Origin: Balneolaceae bacterium UBA2956
GTDB lineage: Bacteria; Bacteroidota; Rhodothermia; Balneolales; Balneolaceae
Direction of reading: 5' to 3'
Length of the DNA: 64,000 nucleotides
Assembly (NCBI GenBank): GCA_002348545.1
Contig: DEBM01000013.1
Location: 94,173 to 158,172 of the forward strand
Below, one piece after another: positions 45,083 to 54,502 of this stretch (its first letter is position 1; each line of letters starts with the position of its first letter). The notes beneath the pieces were generated by a model. That model did not search any database. It was not told where the DNA came from and saw nothing but the letters and a program-made list of their open reading frames with translations. The position numbers were made by a program, and so were the translations under genes.

Positions 45083-47560
45083 ATGGCTAGAGAAAAAATC
45101 ATACCCATTACAATTGAAGACGAAATGCAGTCATCCTACATTGATTATTCGATGTCGGTTATTGTTTCCAGAGCACTCCCAGATGTGCGAGACGGGTTAA
45201 AACCGGTACACCGACGCGCCCTGTTCGGGATGAATGATCTAGGAATGCTACACAACCGAGGGTATAAAAAAAGCGCCCGGATCGTGGGCGAAGTATTGGG
45301 TAAATATCACCCACACGGTGACTCTGCTGTGTATGATTCAATCGTACGAATGGTACAGGATTTCTCACTAAGATATCCTTTAGTAGATGGTCAGGGTAAC
45401 TTTGGCTCTGTAGATGGTGATTCTGCTGCTGCTATGCGATACACAGAGGTCCGCATGGATCGTATAGCAGAGGAGCTTTTAACTGACATTAACAAGAACA
45501 CCGTCGATTACCAAAGTAACTTTGATGATACTCTACTTGAGCCAACTGTACTTCCTGGCGCTCTGCCCAATCTATTGGTCAATGGTGCATCCGGTATTGC
45601 CGTTGGAATGGCTACTAATATGGCTCCTCATAACTTAACCGAGGTCATTAATGGAATTCGAGCTTTTATCGATAATCAAGACATCGAAATAAAGGAACTC
45701 ATGACGCATATCTCCGCCCCTGATTTTCCTACGGGTGGTATTATTTATGGGTACGAAGGTGTCAAAGACGCCTATGAAACAGGGCGAGGTAAGGTAACAT
45801 TAAGGGCCCGGGCCAATACTGAAGAGTTGCGTGGTGGCCGAGAACAAATAGTAATTACTGAAATACCTTATCAGGTAAACAAGAGTAGCTTAATTGAAAA
45901 AATTGCTCAGCTCGTTCACACGGATAAAATAACAGACATTTCAGAAGTGCGAGACGAAAGTGATCGCGAGGGGATGCGTATTGTTATCATACTTAAACGC
46001 TCCGCCAATGCTGGGGTTGTATTAAATCAGCTTTACAAATACACACAAATGCAAACTACTTTTGGTATCATTAATCTTGCTTTAGTGCAGGGTCGGCCAA
46101 AAGTAATGGACATTAAAGAATTAATACGTCATTACGTTGAGCACCGTATTGAGATTATTATTCGCCGCACCATAAATGACCTTGACGCCGCTGAGGCTCG
46201 AGCTCATATACTTGAGGGTTTAAAAGTAGCTTTAGAGAATCTGGATGAAGTTATTAAAATTATACGGGCGTCTAAAAACCCACAAATAGCTAATGTCGAA
46301 TTAAGAAAAAACTTTGCCTTAACTGATATTCAAGCCAAGGCCATTCTCGAAATGCGCCTTCAAAAATTAACGGGCTTGGAACGAGAAAAAATTGATGGCG
46401 AATATAGTGGTATCGTTGAAAAAATTGCTGCATACCGAATTATCCTATCAGAACGATCAGAACAATATTCTATTATTAAAACCGAATTAGATGAATTGCT
46501 GGAACGCTACGGTGACGAACGCCGAACTCAAATAGTCTACTCCGCTGAAGATTTTAGCGTAGAAGATATGATTGCCGACGAAGACGTTGTTGTAACTATA
46601 TCCAATAAAGGATTCATTAAGAGAATGCCTTTAAGCGGATATAGAAGGCAGCGGCGTGGCGGCAAGGGCATGAAAGGCACCACAACGAGAGAGGAAGAGT
46701 ATGTAGAGCATTTATTTGTGGCTACTAACCATAATTATATTCTTTTCTTTAGTGAAAGTGGAAAGTGCTATTGGCTCAAAGTATATGAAATCCCAGAAGG
46801 AGGCCGATTGGCACGAGGTCGCGCTATTGTTAATTTGATTGAAATTAATAAGGATGATGCAATTAAGGCCTTTGTACCTGTTAAATCACTCGAGGATGAA
46901 GGGTATTTAAAAGACAAATCCATAGTTATGTGCTCTGCCAAAGGCCAAATCAAGAAAACTACGTTAGAAGCCTATAGTAGACCAAGAAGAGACGGCATAA
47001 TTGCTATTAATATTAAAGATGATGACTGTTTATTAGCGGCTGAGCTAACCGATGGAGATTCTAACATTATATTAGCCAATAGTAATGGCCGAGCTATTCG
47101 TTTTCATGAGACTGATGTGCGACAAATGGGAAGAAATACATCTGGAGTAAGAGGAATGACCTTAGATAAAAATGATGCAATTGTAGATATGGTTGTTATT
47201 AAAAATACACATGAAGCAACTGTACTTGCCATCTCTGAAAATGGTTATGGTAAGCGTTCATTAGTGGATGACTACAGAGAACAAAGCCGTGGCGGTAAAG
47301 GAGTCATAACGCTCAAAACTACACCAAAAACAGGCGGCTTAATTGCATTGAAAGAGGTCTCTGACCAAGACGACCTAATGGTTATTACTCAGCGAGGCAA
47401 GGTAATCCGTATGAATTGTGGGGGCATTAGAACCATGGGCAGAAACACACAGGGTGTGCGGATAATGAGGCTAGATTCTGATGGTTCTATTGCTGCAGTT
47501 ACACGAGTAGTTAATGAAGACGATGAGGGAACGAACTCCGAAGAGATGAATGAAGCGTAG
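45083..47560 (+). CDS. gyrA: DNA gyrase subunit A
   Basis: DNA-cleaving subunit of gyrase. The quinolone-region residues are wild-type-like, with Ser81 and Asp85 in HPHGDSAVYD, and the catalytic tyrosine is Tyr120 (AAMRYTEVR). The GyrA-box QRRGGKG in the C-terminal beta-pinwheel confirms gyrase rather than topoisomerase IV. Length 825, with an acidic tail. Adjacent gyrB-gyrA is common near replication origins. Confidence 0.97.
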   Translation: MAREKIIPITIEDEMQSSYIDYSMSVIVSRALPDVRDGLKPVHRRALFGMNDLGMLHNRGYKKSARIVGEVLGKYHPHGDSAVYDSIVRMVQDFSLRYPLVDGQGNFGSVDGDSAAAMRYTEVRMDRIAEELLTDINKNTVDYQSNFDDTLLEPTVLPGALPNLLVNGASGIAVGMATNMAPHNLTEVINGIRAFIDNQDIEIKELMTHISAPDFPTGGIIYGYEGVKDAYETGRGKVTLRARANTEELRGGREQIVITEIPYQVNKSSLIEKIAQLVHTDKITDISEVRDESDREGMRIVIILKRSANAGVVLNQLYKYTQMQTTFGIINLALVQGRPKVMDIKELIRHYVEHRIEIIIRRTINDLDAAEARAHILEGLKVALENLDEVIKIIRASKNPQIANVELRKNFALTDIQAKAILEMRLQKLTGLEREKIDGEYSGIVEKIAAYRIILSERSEQYSIIKTELDELLERYGDERRTQIVYSAEDFSVEDMIADEDVVVTISNKGFIKRMPLSGYRRQRRGGKGMKGTTTREEEYVEHLFVATNHNYILFFSESGKCYWLKVYEIPEGGRLARGRAIVNLIEINKDDAIKAFVPVKSLEDEGYLKDKSIVMCSAKGQIKKTTLEAYSRPRRDGIIAINIKDDDCLLAAELTDGDSNIILANSNGRAIRFHETDVRQMGRNTSGVRGMTLDKNDAIVDMVVIKNTHEATVLAISENGYGKRSLVDDYREQSRGGKGVITLKTTPKTGGLIALKEVSDQDDLMVITQRGKVIRMNCGGIRTMGRNTQGVRIMRLDSDGSIAAVTRVVNEDDEGTNSEEMNEA

Positions 47561-47584
47561 AATTTGGTAAATAGACTACCTGGC

Positions 47585-48538
47585 CTAATCTTTCTTTTCT
47601 AAATTATTAATCATAGCATTAAGCGTTTCTTTCTGCAAAGATATTAAGACTTTAGGCTTGATTATTTTTACCGATGTACCGAACTGTAAAAGCCAATGAT
47701 TCAAAAAGGGCATATTATCAAACTCAAAGCGCAGCCTAACTTTTTTAGGGTTTATTTGCTTTAGCTTAATTATTTTAGCCGGTAAAATGGCCCTCACCCG
47801 ATCTATCTCAGATTTTTCGACTTCTAGTACCACTATTTTTTTAAACTCGTTATACCGGAAAATTAGGCTGTCTACGTTCATATTCGGCTTTGACAACCAG
47901 TTTTCTTCTAAAATTACCGGTGATATGGCCCTATCGAGTACAAAACTACGAATATCGCCACGCTTGTGCGACCAGCCCACCATATTCCAGTGGTCTTGAA
48001 AATAAACCAACAAATAAGGGTCTATTTTCCGCGTTGACCGGTTTCCTGCTTTTGTTGTATAGGTGAATTGTATTCTTTTTTTATCTGCTATTGCCGCGCT
48101 AATAACATACCAGTCTCCACCTTTTTTTTGATTACTATTAAACCGCAAATAAGGATCAACAATAGTATGCTCGCCTAATGATGTCATGAGTGTTTTCAAC
48201 TCGTTTGGTAAAACATTTTTAATTTTTAATTCAACCCCTGTAGCGTCTTGAACCATCTGCTGATCTACCTGTGATTTAACAAAATTCAAGCCCACCATTA
48301 TTGTAGCTAGCTCTTTTGAATTGAACATTAATGGGGGCATTTTATACCCCTCAACTAAACCATAGCCAGTGTAACGGTCATAATTTATGGGTACATTTAT
48401 TTCTGACAAAACATTAAAATCTCTAAATATAGTCCGTCTACTAACCCCAAATATATCCGCCAACTCCTGAACAGTCTTTTTCCCGCCGGGTCTTTGTAGC
48501 AACAATATCAGCTTGAGTCTTCTTTCTGCACTATTCAC
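47585..48538 (-). CDS. HTH and WYL-domain transcriptional regulator
   Basis: The N-terminal helix-turn-helix (TVQELADIFGVSRRTIFRDFNVLS) is followed by a WYL domain (RIQFTYTTKAGNRSTRKIDPYLLVYFQDHWNMVGW-type segment at about residues 170-205) and a WYL C-terminal extension. Such YafY/DeoR-like proteins sense ligands, often nucleic-acid or nucleotide-related. Length 317. It converges on gyrA and its target is unknown. Confidence 0.88.
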   Translation of the reverse strand: MNSAERRLKLILLLQRPGGKKTVQELADIFGVSRRTIFRDFNVLSEINVPINYDRYTGYGLVEGYKMPPLMFNSKELATIMVGLNFVKSQVDQQMVQDATGVELKIKNVLPNELKTLMTSLGEHTIVDPYLRFNSNQKKGGDWYVISAAIADKKRIQFTYTTKAGNRSTRKIDPYLLVYFQDHWNMVGWSHKRGDIRSFVLDRAISPVILEENWLSKPNMNVDSLIFRYNEFKKIVVLEVEKSEIDRVRAILPAKIIKLKQINPKKVRLRFEFDNMPFLNHWLLQFGTSVKIIKPKVLISLQKETLNAMINNLEKKD

Positions 48539-48565
48539 AACGCCCGCCTAATAAATTTATATATG

Positions 48566-49258
48566 TTAACGACTTAGATGAACAATAGCCTTGCCATCAT
48601 AAAACGCAGTTTTATTTATTCCGTCTAAAATATAAACAACAGCTTTTATAGGTGGCTTTACACTCTTAATTTCTTCAATTGCTTCAGCGCGCCCCTTTAA
48701 AAAAACAAACTCATTAGTAAGGGATGGCGATACTAAATCAAGGAGTTTATCAATTTTAAACGCATGCTTAGTCACGCATATTGTTAATCTGGCCTTGCTC
48801 TTTGTTTCACGTGAAACATCAACCAAATCGCTACGACGGATAGTCGCTGCATTTTTTGCTAAAGCACTCGCCCCTTCTAGGCCTAATTTTTGAATTATTT
48901 GCCTTAATGCCCATATTTTTTTTTCGACTTTATCATTCATTACGACGCTCTGTGATATATGATTATCCCTGCATATTACAAGAGGAACTCCAGGTAGGCC
49001 CCCACCTGTACCCACGTCTAAAAGAATCTGCGCTTTTTTTACTGCAGGCACTAATAGCAGCATTAAAGAGTGTTCAATATGCATTACAAGTGTTTCACGT
49101 GAAACATCTCTACTTACTAGATTTACTCTTTTATTCCACCACTGAAGCTCCTTTATATACTTGTTCAGCTCTGACAGCTTACTTCTATATAACTCTTTAA
49201 CCTGCGCATAATGCGCCCTTTCTACTTTTTGCATTTTGATATGGGCGCCAGTAATCAC
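48566..49258 (-). CDS. rsmG: 16S rRNA (guanine527-N7)-methyltransferase
   Basis: Methylates G527 of 16S rRNA. The SAM-binding motif LLDVGTGGGLPGVPLV, the start LNKYIKELQWWNKRVNLVSR and FVFLKGRAEAIEEI fit RsmG/GidB. The gene contains two perfect parS palindromes in its coding sequence, producing two VSRET peptides, one in the loop after NLVSRD and one in the segment VDVSRETKSK. It starts one base after the mnmG stop. Confidence 0.93.
   Translation of the reverse strand: MITGAHIKMQKVERAHYAQVKELYRSKLSELNKYIKELQWWNKRVNLVSRDVSRETLVMHIEHSLMLLLVPAVKKAQILLDVGTGGGLPGVPLVICRDNHISQSVVMNDKVEKKIWALRQIIQKLGLEGASALAKNAATIRRSDLVDVSRETKSKARLTICVTKHAFKIDKLLDLVSPSLTNEFVFLKGRAEAIEEIKSVKPPIKAVVYILDGINKTAFYDGKAIVHLSR
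48803..48818. promoter_or_regulatory. parS: parS centromere-like site 1 (perfect), inside rsmG
   Basis: TGTTTCACGTGAAACA, the exact 16-bp ParB/Spo0J-binding consensus. It lies within the second half of rsmG and is read on the minus strand as Val-Ser-Arg-Glu-Thr. Confidence 0.93.
49091..49106. promoter_or_regulatory. parS: parS centromere-like site 2 (perfect), inside rsmG
   Basis: A second exact TGTTTCACGTGAAACA, 288 bp from site 1, near the 5' end of rsmG and again in the frame that encodes Val-Ser-Arg-Glu-Thr. Confidence 0.93.
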
Positions 49259-49259
49259 T

Positions 49260-51152
49260 TTAAAACTGCTTAAGAAAGACCATTAAAACAGATATATCAC
49301 TAGCAGACACCCCGCTTATTCGGCTGGCCTGACCAAGAGTTTCTGGTTTAATTTTTTTCATTTTTTGCCGCCCCTCTGTTGAAAGGCTCTTTATTCGGTC
49401 GTAATCGAGGCTTTCGGGTAACTTTATTTGTTCTTTATTCGCTAACTCCTTAACCATTTCATGCTCTTTTTCAATGTAGCCAGCATATTTTATCTGTATC
49501 TCTACTTGCTCAAGAACAAGCCTATCACTCGTAATATTGTATACTTTAGCTCTTAAGCCATCATCTGCCCGTAAAAGCTCATCAACATTTACCTCTGGGC
49601 GCGGTAATACAGTGTGCGCTTTCACTGGCTGCTTTAAGCCCGCCGTGCCTGCAGCCGCAAAATAATCATTTAAGACTTCTGGCCGCACGGTTTCACTGTT
49701 TAATAATGACGTTAAATCCTTTATTTGTTGCCTTTTAAGGCTGAACCGCTCATGTGTTTCACGTGAAACCAATCCTATCTCATATCCCTTTTGCGTCAAC
49801 CTCAGGTCTGCATTGTCCTGCCTGAGTAGTATCCTATGCTCTGCTCGGGAGGTAAACATTCTATAAGGTTCTTCTGTGCCCTTATTTATCAGATCATCAA
49901 TTAAAACTCCTATATATGCCTCTGATCGATTCAGTACAAACTCATTCTTCCCCTCTACTTTCAATGCCGCATTTATACCCGCCATTAGCCCTTGGCAAGC
50001 AGCCTCTTCATAGCCGGTTGTGCCGTTGATTTGTCCAGCAAAGAACAAGCCCGATATCAACTTAGTCTCCATACTCCGCTTAATTTGATGCGGGGGGAAG
50101 TAGTCATACTCTATAGCATAACCTGGCCGAAGCATTGACGCTTTTTTAAAGCCTGGAATAGTACGAAGAGCGCTATATTGTATATCCTCAGGTAATGACG
50201 TAGAAAAACCATTTAAATACATTTCATAAGTATTCCAGCCTTCAGGCTCGAGGAATAGCTGGTGCCTGTCTTTATCAGAAAACCGGTTAATTTTGTCTTC
50301 AATGGACGGGCAATATCTTGGCCCAACTGATTTTATACGGCCATTAAACATTGGGCTGCGATCAAATCCCTCCTTCAATTTTTGATGAACAGCATTATTT
50401 GTATAACCTATCCAACACGTTAGTTGCTTTGTTTTACGCAGGCTATCAATATCTGTTGAGTATGAAAAGGGGCTGGGGTCATCGTCTCCATGCTGAATTT
50501 CTAGCGCGTTATAATCAACGGTTCTTCCATCTATTCGGGGGGGCGTTCCTGTTTTAAGCCGCCCAATTGAAAACCCCTGTCGTTCAAGGGCGGCAGAAAT
50601 ACCAACAGAGGCTCGCTCTCCTGACCGTCCGCCTCCAAAATTCATTTCACCGATGTGAATTAAACCATTCAGAAAAGTTCCGCTTGTAAGAACCACAGTT
50701 TTAGACCTGAACAACTGACCTGTCTGAGTAACAACCCCTTTAACCGCCTTGTTCTCAACGACTAGGTCTACAACATTATCTTGTCGGAAGCTAAGTTCTT
50801 GTTTTTTCTCAAGTTCTTCTCGCATATATTGAGCATAAAGCGCTCGATCACTTTGACATCGAGGGCTCCACATAGCCGGCCCCTTACTTCTATTAAGCAT
50901 CCTGAACTGAACCGCTGATCGGTCACTCACTATCCCCGATAGGCCGCCAAGTGCGTCTATTTCCCGCACCAATTGTCCTTTAGCAACCCCACCCATTGCC
51001 GGATTACAGGACATTTTTGCTATAGCCTCTAGGTTCATTGTAATTAGCAAGGTTTTAGCGCCTAACTGTGCAGCCGCGCCCGCGGCCTCACTACCAGCAT
51101 GTCCTGCGCCGACAACGATTACATCATATATTGGAAAAGCTTCCATTTTCAC
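49260..51152 (-). CDS. mnmG: tRNA uridine-5-carboxymethylaminomethyl modification enzyme MnmG
   Basis: FAD protein that, with MnmE, modifies wobble uridine 34 in tRNAs. The FAD motif VVGAGHAGSEAAGAAAQLG, CNPAMGGVAKGQLVREIDALGG, RLKTGTPPRIDGRTVDY, GQINGTTGYEEAACQGLMAG and RAEHRILLRQDNADLRL are all present. Length 630 is normal. It precedes rsmG by one base, the classical gidA-gidB pair often near oriC, and holds the third parS-like site. Confidence 0.96.
   Translation of the reverse strand: MKMEAFPIYDVIVVGAGHAGSEAAGAAAQLGAKTLLITMNLEAIAKMSCNPAMGGVAKGQLVREIDALGGLSGIVSDRSAVQFRMLNRSKGPAMWSPRCQSDRALYAQYMREELEKKQELSFRQDNVVDLVVENKAVKGVVTQTGQLFRSKTVVLTSGTFLNGLIHIGEMNFGGGRSGERASVGISAALERQGFSIGRLKTGTPPRIDGRTVDYNALEIQHGDDDPSPFSYSTDIDSLRKTKQLTCWIGYTNNAVHQKLKEGFDRSPMFNGRIKSVGPRYCPSIEDKINRFSDKDRHQLFLEPEGWNTYEMYLNGFSTSLPEDIQYSALRTIPGFKKASMLRPGYAIEYDYFPPHQIKRSMETKLISGLFFAGQINGTTGYEEAACQGLMAGINAALKVEGKNEFVLNRSEAYIGVLIDDLINKGTEEPYRMFTSRAEHRILLRQDNADLRLTQKGYEIGLVSRETHERFSLKRQQIKDLTSLLNSETVRPEVLNDYFAAAGTAGLKQPVKAHTVLPRPEVNVDELLRADDGLRAKVYNITSDRLVLEQVEIQIKYAGYIEKEHEMVKELANKEQIKLPESLDYDRIKSLSTEGRQKMKKIKPETLGQASRISGVSASDISVLMVFLKQF
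49755..49770. promoter_or_regulatory. parS: parS centromere-like site 3 (15/16), inside mnmG
   Basis: TGTTTCACGTGAAACC, matching the consensus at 15 of 16 positions, with the last A replaced by C. It lies in mnmG and is read on the minus strand as Val-Ser-Arg-Glu-Thr. Confidence 0.88.
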
Positions 51153-51181
51153 ATTGACTTAACTGAGGTGTTTAACGACCA

Positions 51182-51220
51182 AAAAAAAGATAAAAAAAAA
51201 GCCCTGTATTCAGGGCTTTT
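51182..51220 (-). terminator. Rho-independent terminator of tRNA-Asp
   Basis: On the minus strand AAAAGCCCTG, loop AATA, CAGGGCTTTT form a 10-bp stem followed by nine T and a further T-rich run. The stem begins one base past the end of the tRNA, leaving almost no 3' trailer. Confidence 0.88.
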
Positions 51221-51221
51221 G

Positions 51222-51295
51222 CGATCCGGAAGGGACTCGAACCCTCGACCTCCTGCGTGACAGGCAGGCGTTCTAACCAACTGAACTACCGGACC
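51222..51295 (-). tRNA. tRNA-Asp (anticodon GTC)
   Basis: Complete cloverleaf on the minus strand: acceptor GGTCCGG pairs with CCGGATC, then T8A9, D-arm GTTC/GAAC, anticodon stem CCTGC/GCAGG with loop CTGTCAC (anticodon GTC), and T-arm GAGGG-TTCGAGT-CCCTT. Discriminator G73 is as expected for Asp. CCA is not encoded. Confidence 0.95.
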
Positions 51296-51447
51296 CTTAA
51301 CCCTTTGAAAATAGTTTAAAGCATTTGCTGCTTTATTTATTACTCTTGCTAATAAAGGGCTTTTAAAACGGATACAAAGATACTTACAAGTAAATGAAGA
51401 TACAATAATAAATTCTTAATAATACAAGGCCTTGACTGTTATGCTAA

Positions 51448-54400
51448 TTACTTAATTAATAACATTTTTTTTGATTCAGTAAAGAACGGTGTCGTAAGCT
51501 TATATAAATACACCCCTGTTGATAATCCTTCCGACTTAAATGTTATTTCATGGATTCCAGCATTTTGTTGTTCGTTTACCGGCTCTGCTAGTTTTTGCCC
51601 TAAACTGTTGAATATTTCAATCTTAACATTTGTGAATTCAGGTAATGCATATTGAATGCGGGTGGTTGGATTAAAGGGATTAGGGTAGTTTTGGTAAAGC
51701 TCGTAATCTGTGATTTCAACCGTGGGTTCATTTGAATTTATAATACCTACATTGAACATCTTGGTATCGCTCCAGTCCCCTTTTTTTGTTGAATTTATTC
51801 CCCTGACCTTCCAATAATACTTTTCATGACTGGATTCGAGCGGGGTATCCAAAGACATAATGTTCCTGTCAGATTTGTGCGTGCTTACATTTTCAGAAAA
51901 ATCCTCTTTAGTTGATATCATCATTTCATAGCCGGTAGAATATTTTACCTGCTCCCATTCAAAAAGCGGGTCTATCCCAGGGTTTTCATCCAGTTCCAAC
52001 GGATAAACTAATTGGGGCGCTATCAATGGATTGACTACCATCGAAAATTTAAATTCAAACGGCCCAATATCGGCGTCTGAATCGAGAGGAATTGGCTCCC
52101 TAGTTTGAACTATGTGCTTATCAAATACTGTAGACCTTCCGTTCCCAAATAATATACTGGAGTCAGAGATGCTTACATAAACACCAAAACGGCTGACCAC
52201 TGTATTTCCTTCTTTAGGAGTTATCGGCTCTTGTGATATTTCAAGAAACGGGTCTTCTGTGTAGATGTTGTCCCCCTCTCTCGCAAGCACATTTGTTCCT
52301 TTACCATAATTTTGTACTACACTATGGTCAATAAAAGGCAAGCCCTCACCTTGAAAAAGCTGGTCGCCTCTTTTGGCTTCATTCCCCCATATAATATTAT
52401 TTAATAGCGTTGAGAAGCTTCTAGAGGCAAACAGCCCTCCTCCGTAGTCATATGCTTTGTTGTATGCAATGAGATTATTTAAGATCGCGGGGTCGGAATT
52501 ATCTATGTATATACCCGCGCCCTCATATCCTTTGTTATTGATTATAATATTATCAGATACTGTCCCCTGTACATTATCGCGTAACTCAATGCCATGGCCT
52601 CCGTTGTTTTGTATGACATTGCCAAAAAGGAATAAATCTACCTCCCCCTGTACGGACAATCCTGCATTATTACCTCCGATTAAATTGTTATTAGAAACAA
52701 CATATTTATTTTTTTTATCTGCGTCATCCCAATTTCCTGAAAGGCTAATTCCGTTCCTTACCGTAAATCCACTTATCGTTACTGACCTAGAGTTCACAGA
52801 TATTTCAGAATCTAGGATTGTATTTAAGACAGCTTCTTGGTTGTCTAACTCGCCGCTATAATTAGAAACTAGTGTTATATCTTTATTGTCGATACTTATG
52901 TAGTTGAACGCATACACTCCTTCCGCTACCAAGACGGTGTCTCCGTCTCCACCATAATCAATTATTTCCTGTAAATCCTCAAAGTCTTCGGGGACCTTAA
53001 GAACCCGTGCAAGAGCGTCTAAATTCTCTATCGAGATATCATTGGTTTTAGTGTTTTTATTTGCTGAATTTTCATTTAAATCTTTAACACTAGAGCTATC
53101 TGAAAGACCTATATTTAATACTCCTGAAACCGGCCCTGTATTTGTTCGGAAGCTCACCTGGTACCGATCATCACTTATTCTGTTCGTCGCTCTAACGCTA
53201 ATTAGATTTGGGCTTGCAACCTCGCCGTTTAAAGTCACTTCAAAGCTTTTTGGATTAACATCATGGACCGGCTCGCTAAATGTAAGTTCATACAATAGCG
53301 GATTGTCGGTTGGTAAAAGCTCCTCGAGTTCCGGCGCTAGAACGTCAAGCCCTAGTATAAATAGGCGGTATTTTCTTTGTTCCTGAATTCGGTAGTTGAT
53401 TAACAAATTTAATCCAATCAAACTTCCTTGCTCATTACTTGCTATGCTAATTGGGGTATACTCCTGTTTCCAGTTTTCATCCCTATACCCTTCCACGTAA
53501 AATTCTTTAACAAATGAAAAATTAGACTCCCTATTCTCTCTTTGATATACCTGTATTAGTCCATAATCATCTATTGTCAACTTTATTAAACCATTATACG
53601 AGATCTGTTCCGCCGTAATTTTTGGACTAAATTCATGGTTGACAGAAAAGTCACTATTAAGGCTTGGTAAAAAAAGTTTCGGCGAGTGTAATGGGTTTGC
53701 ATTGTTTATCGTGCCTAAATTGATCGCCGCGGGAAGTTTATATTTATGAATACCTTTGTTGTTTATTAGATTGAATCCTGTTAAATCTTCTGTGAAGACT
53801 ATTTCAAAAATCTCCTCTTGGTGGTGTGTAAACTCTAAAAAGCCCCCCGCCCATTCTTGTGACTCGTTAAGCACAGTATATATAATTACTTTTTTTAGCG
53901 AATCCTGCGCGCCATAAAAAGATTGCAATGTCGCATATCTTGTGCCATTCATGCTGATATAGTGCCTTGCGCCCTCTTCCGTAAACCCCCGCCACAATGT
54001 ATCTTGAGGAGTTAATTGAAAGTAATTGCCTTCCGAAAAATTATCTCCATCATAGTCATAGTCTAATGTATAATATCCCCCTCCTGCCATAACCCTTTTT
54101 CCGTCGCCCGAAATAACGGCACCCTCATATTCTGGGCTAATGTAATCTGTATAGTAATAATTACCATCTACAGGCCTTGAATGTAACCTGAATCCACTAT
54201 AACTCGGGGCTAAATAAACACTATCATTTGCGCTGACTGATGCGAGTTTCCTTTCTTCATGGAAAATTCTTACCCGGTTTATGCCGCCCGTAACATCATT
54301 CTCCAAATTTAGAAAAGATACATCTGTCTCGCTCCCATATCTATTGTAATACAGGGAGGTTTTAGTACTTTGCGCGGGAGAAATAGTAACCTCCGCGTCA

Positions 54401-54471
54401 AAAATTTGTTGCGAATACCCTGTAATACTAAAGCCAAAACAGGCGATTAGCGCAAATAATAGTTTATTCAT
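51448..54471 (-). CDS. Secreted parallel beta-helix protein with type IX secretion sorting domain
   Basis: A 1007-residue exported protein. A signal peptide (MNKLLFALIACFGFSITGYSQ) leads. The first 330 residues have YD-rich beta repeats. Residues 360-470 resemble a bacterial Ig-like fold (FSEPVHDVNPKSFEV). About 490-720 form a right-handed beta-helix of pectate-lyase-like repeats (DNVQGTVSDNIIINNKGYEG, NNLIAYNKAYDYGGG). A fibronectin-III-like module follows near 820-905. The end, ELYQNYPNPFNPTTRIQY to the terminal lysine, is the T9SS type A sorting domain. Substrate unknown; surface or secreted polysaccharide binding or cleavage is plausible. Confidence 0.85.
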   Translation of the reverse strand: MNKLLFALIACFGFSITGYSQQIFDAEVTISPAQSTKTSLYYNRYGSETDVSFLNLENDVTGGINRVRIFHEERKLASVSANDSVYLAPSYSGFRLHSRPVDGNYYYTDYISPEYEGAVISGDGKRVMAGGGYYTLDYDYDGDNFSEGNYFQLTPQDTLWRGFTEEGARHYISMNGTRYATLQSFYGAQDSLKKVIIYTVLNESQEWAGGFLEFTHHQEEIFEIVFTEDLTGFNLINNKGIHKYKLPAAINLGTINNANPLHSPKLFLPSLNSDFSVNHEFSPKITAEQISYNGLIKLTIDDYGLIQVYQRENRESNFSFVKEFYVEGYRDENWKQEYTPISIASNEQGSLIGLNLLINYRIQEQRKYRLFILGLDVLAPELEELLPTDNPLLYELTFSEPVHDVNPKSFEVTLNGEVASPNLISVRATNRISDDRYQVSFRTNTGPVSGVLNIGLSDSSSVKDLNENSANKNTKTNDISIENLDALARVLKVPEDFEDLQEIIDYGGDGDTVLVAEGVYAFNYISIDNKDITLVSNYSGELDNQEAVLNTILDSEISVNSRSVTISGFTVRNGISLSGNWDDADKKNKYVVSNNNLIGGNNAGLSVQGEVDLFLFGNVIQNNGGHGIELRDNVQGTVSDNIIINNKGYEGAGIYIDNSDPAILNNLIAYNKAYDYGGGLFASRSFSTLLNNIIWGNEAKRGDQLFQGEGLPFIDHSVVQNYGKGTNVLAREGDNIYTEDPFLEISQEPITPKEGNTVVSRFGVYVSISDSSILFGNGRSTVFDKHIVQTREPIPLDSDADIGPFEFKFSMVVNPLIAPQLVYPLELDENPGIDPLFEWEQVKYSTGYEMMISTKEDFSENVSTHKSDRNIMSLDTPLESSHEKYYWKVRGINSTKKGDWSDTKMFNVGIINSNEPTVEITDYELYQNYPNPFNPTTRIQYALPEFTNVKIEIFNSLGQKLAEPVNEQQNAGIHEITFKSEGLSTGVYLYKLTTPFFTESKKMLLIK

Positions 54472-54502
54472 TTTATTTTTTTAATTTTTTAGCACTGAAA
54501 AT

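Noticed and set aside
45083..47560. Possible topoisomerase IV subunit A (parC) instead of gyrA
   Set aside because: The QRRGGKG GyrA-box is present and the gene follows gyrB, so gyrase is the better call.
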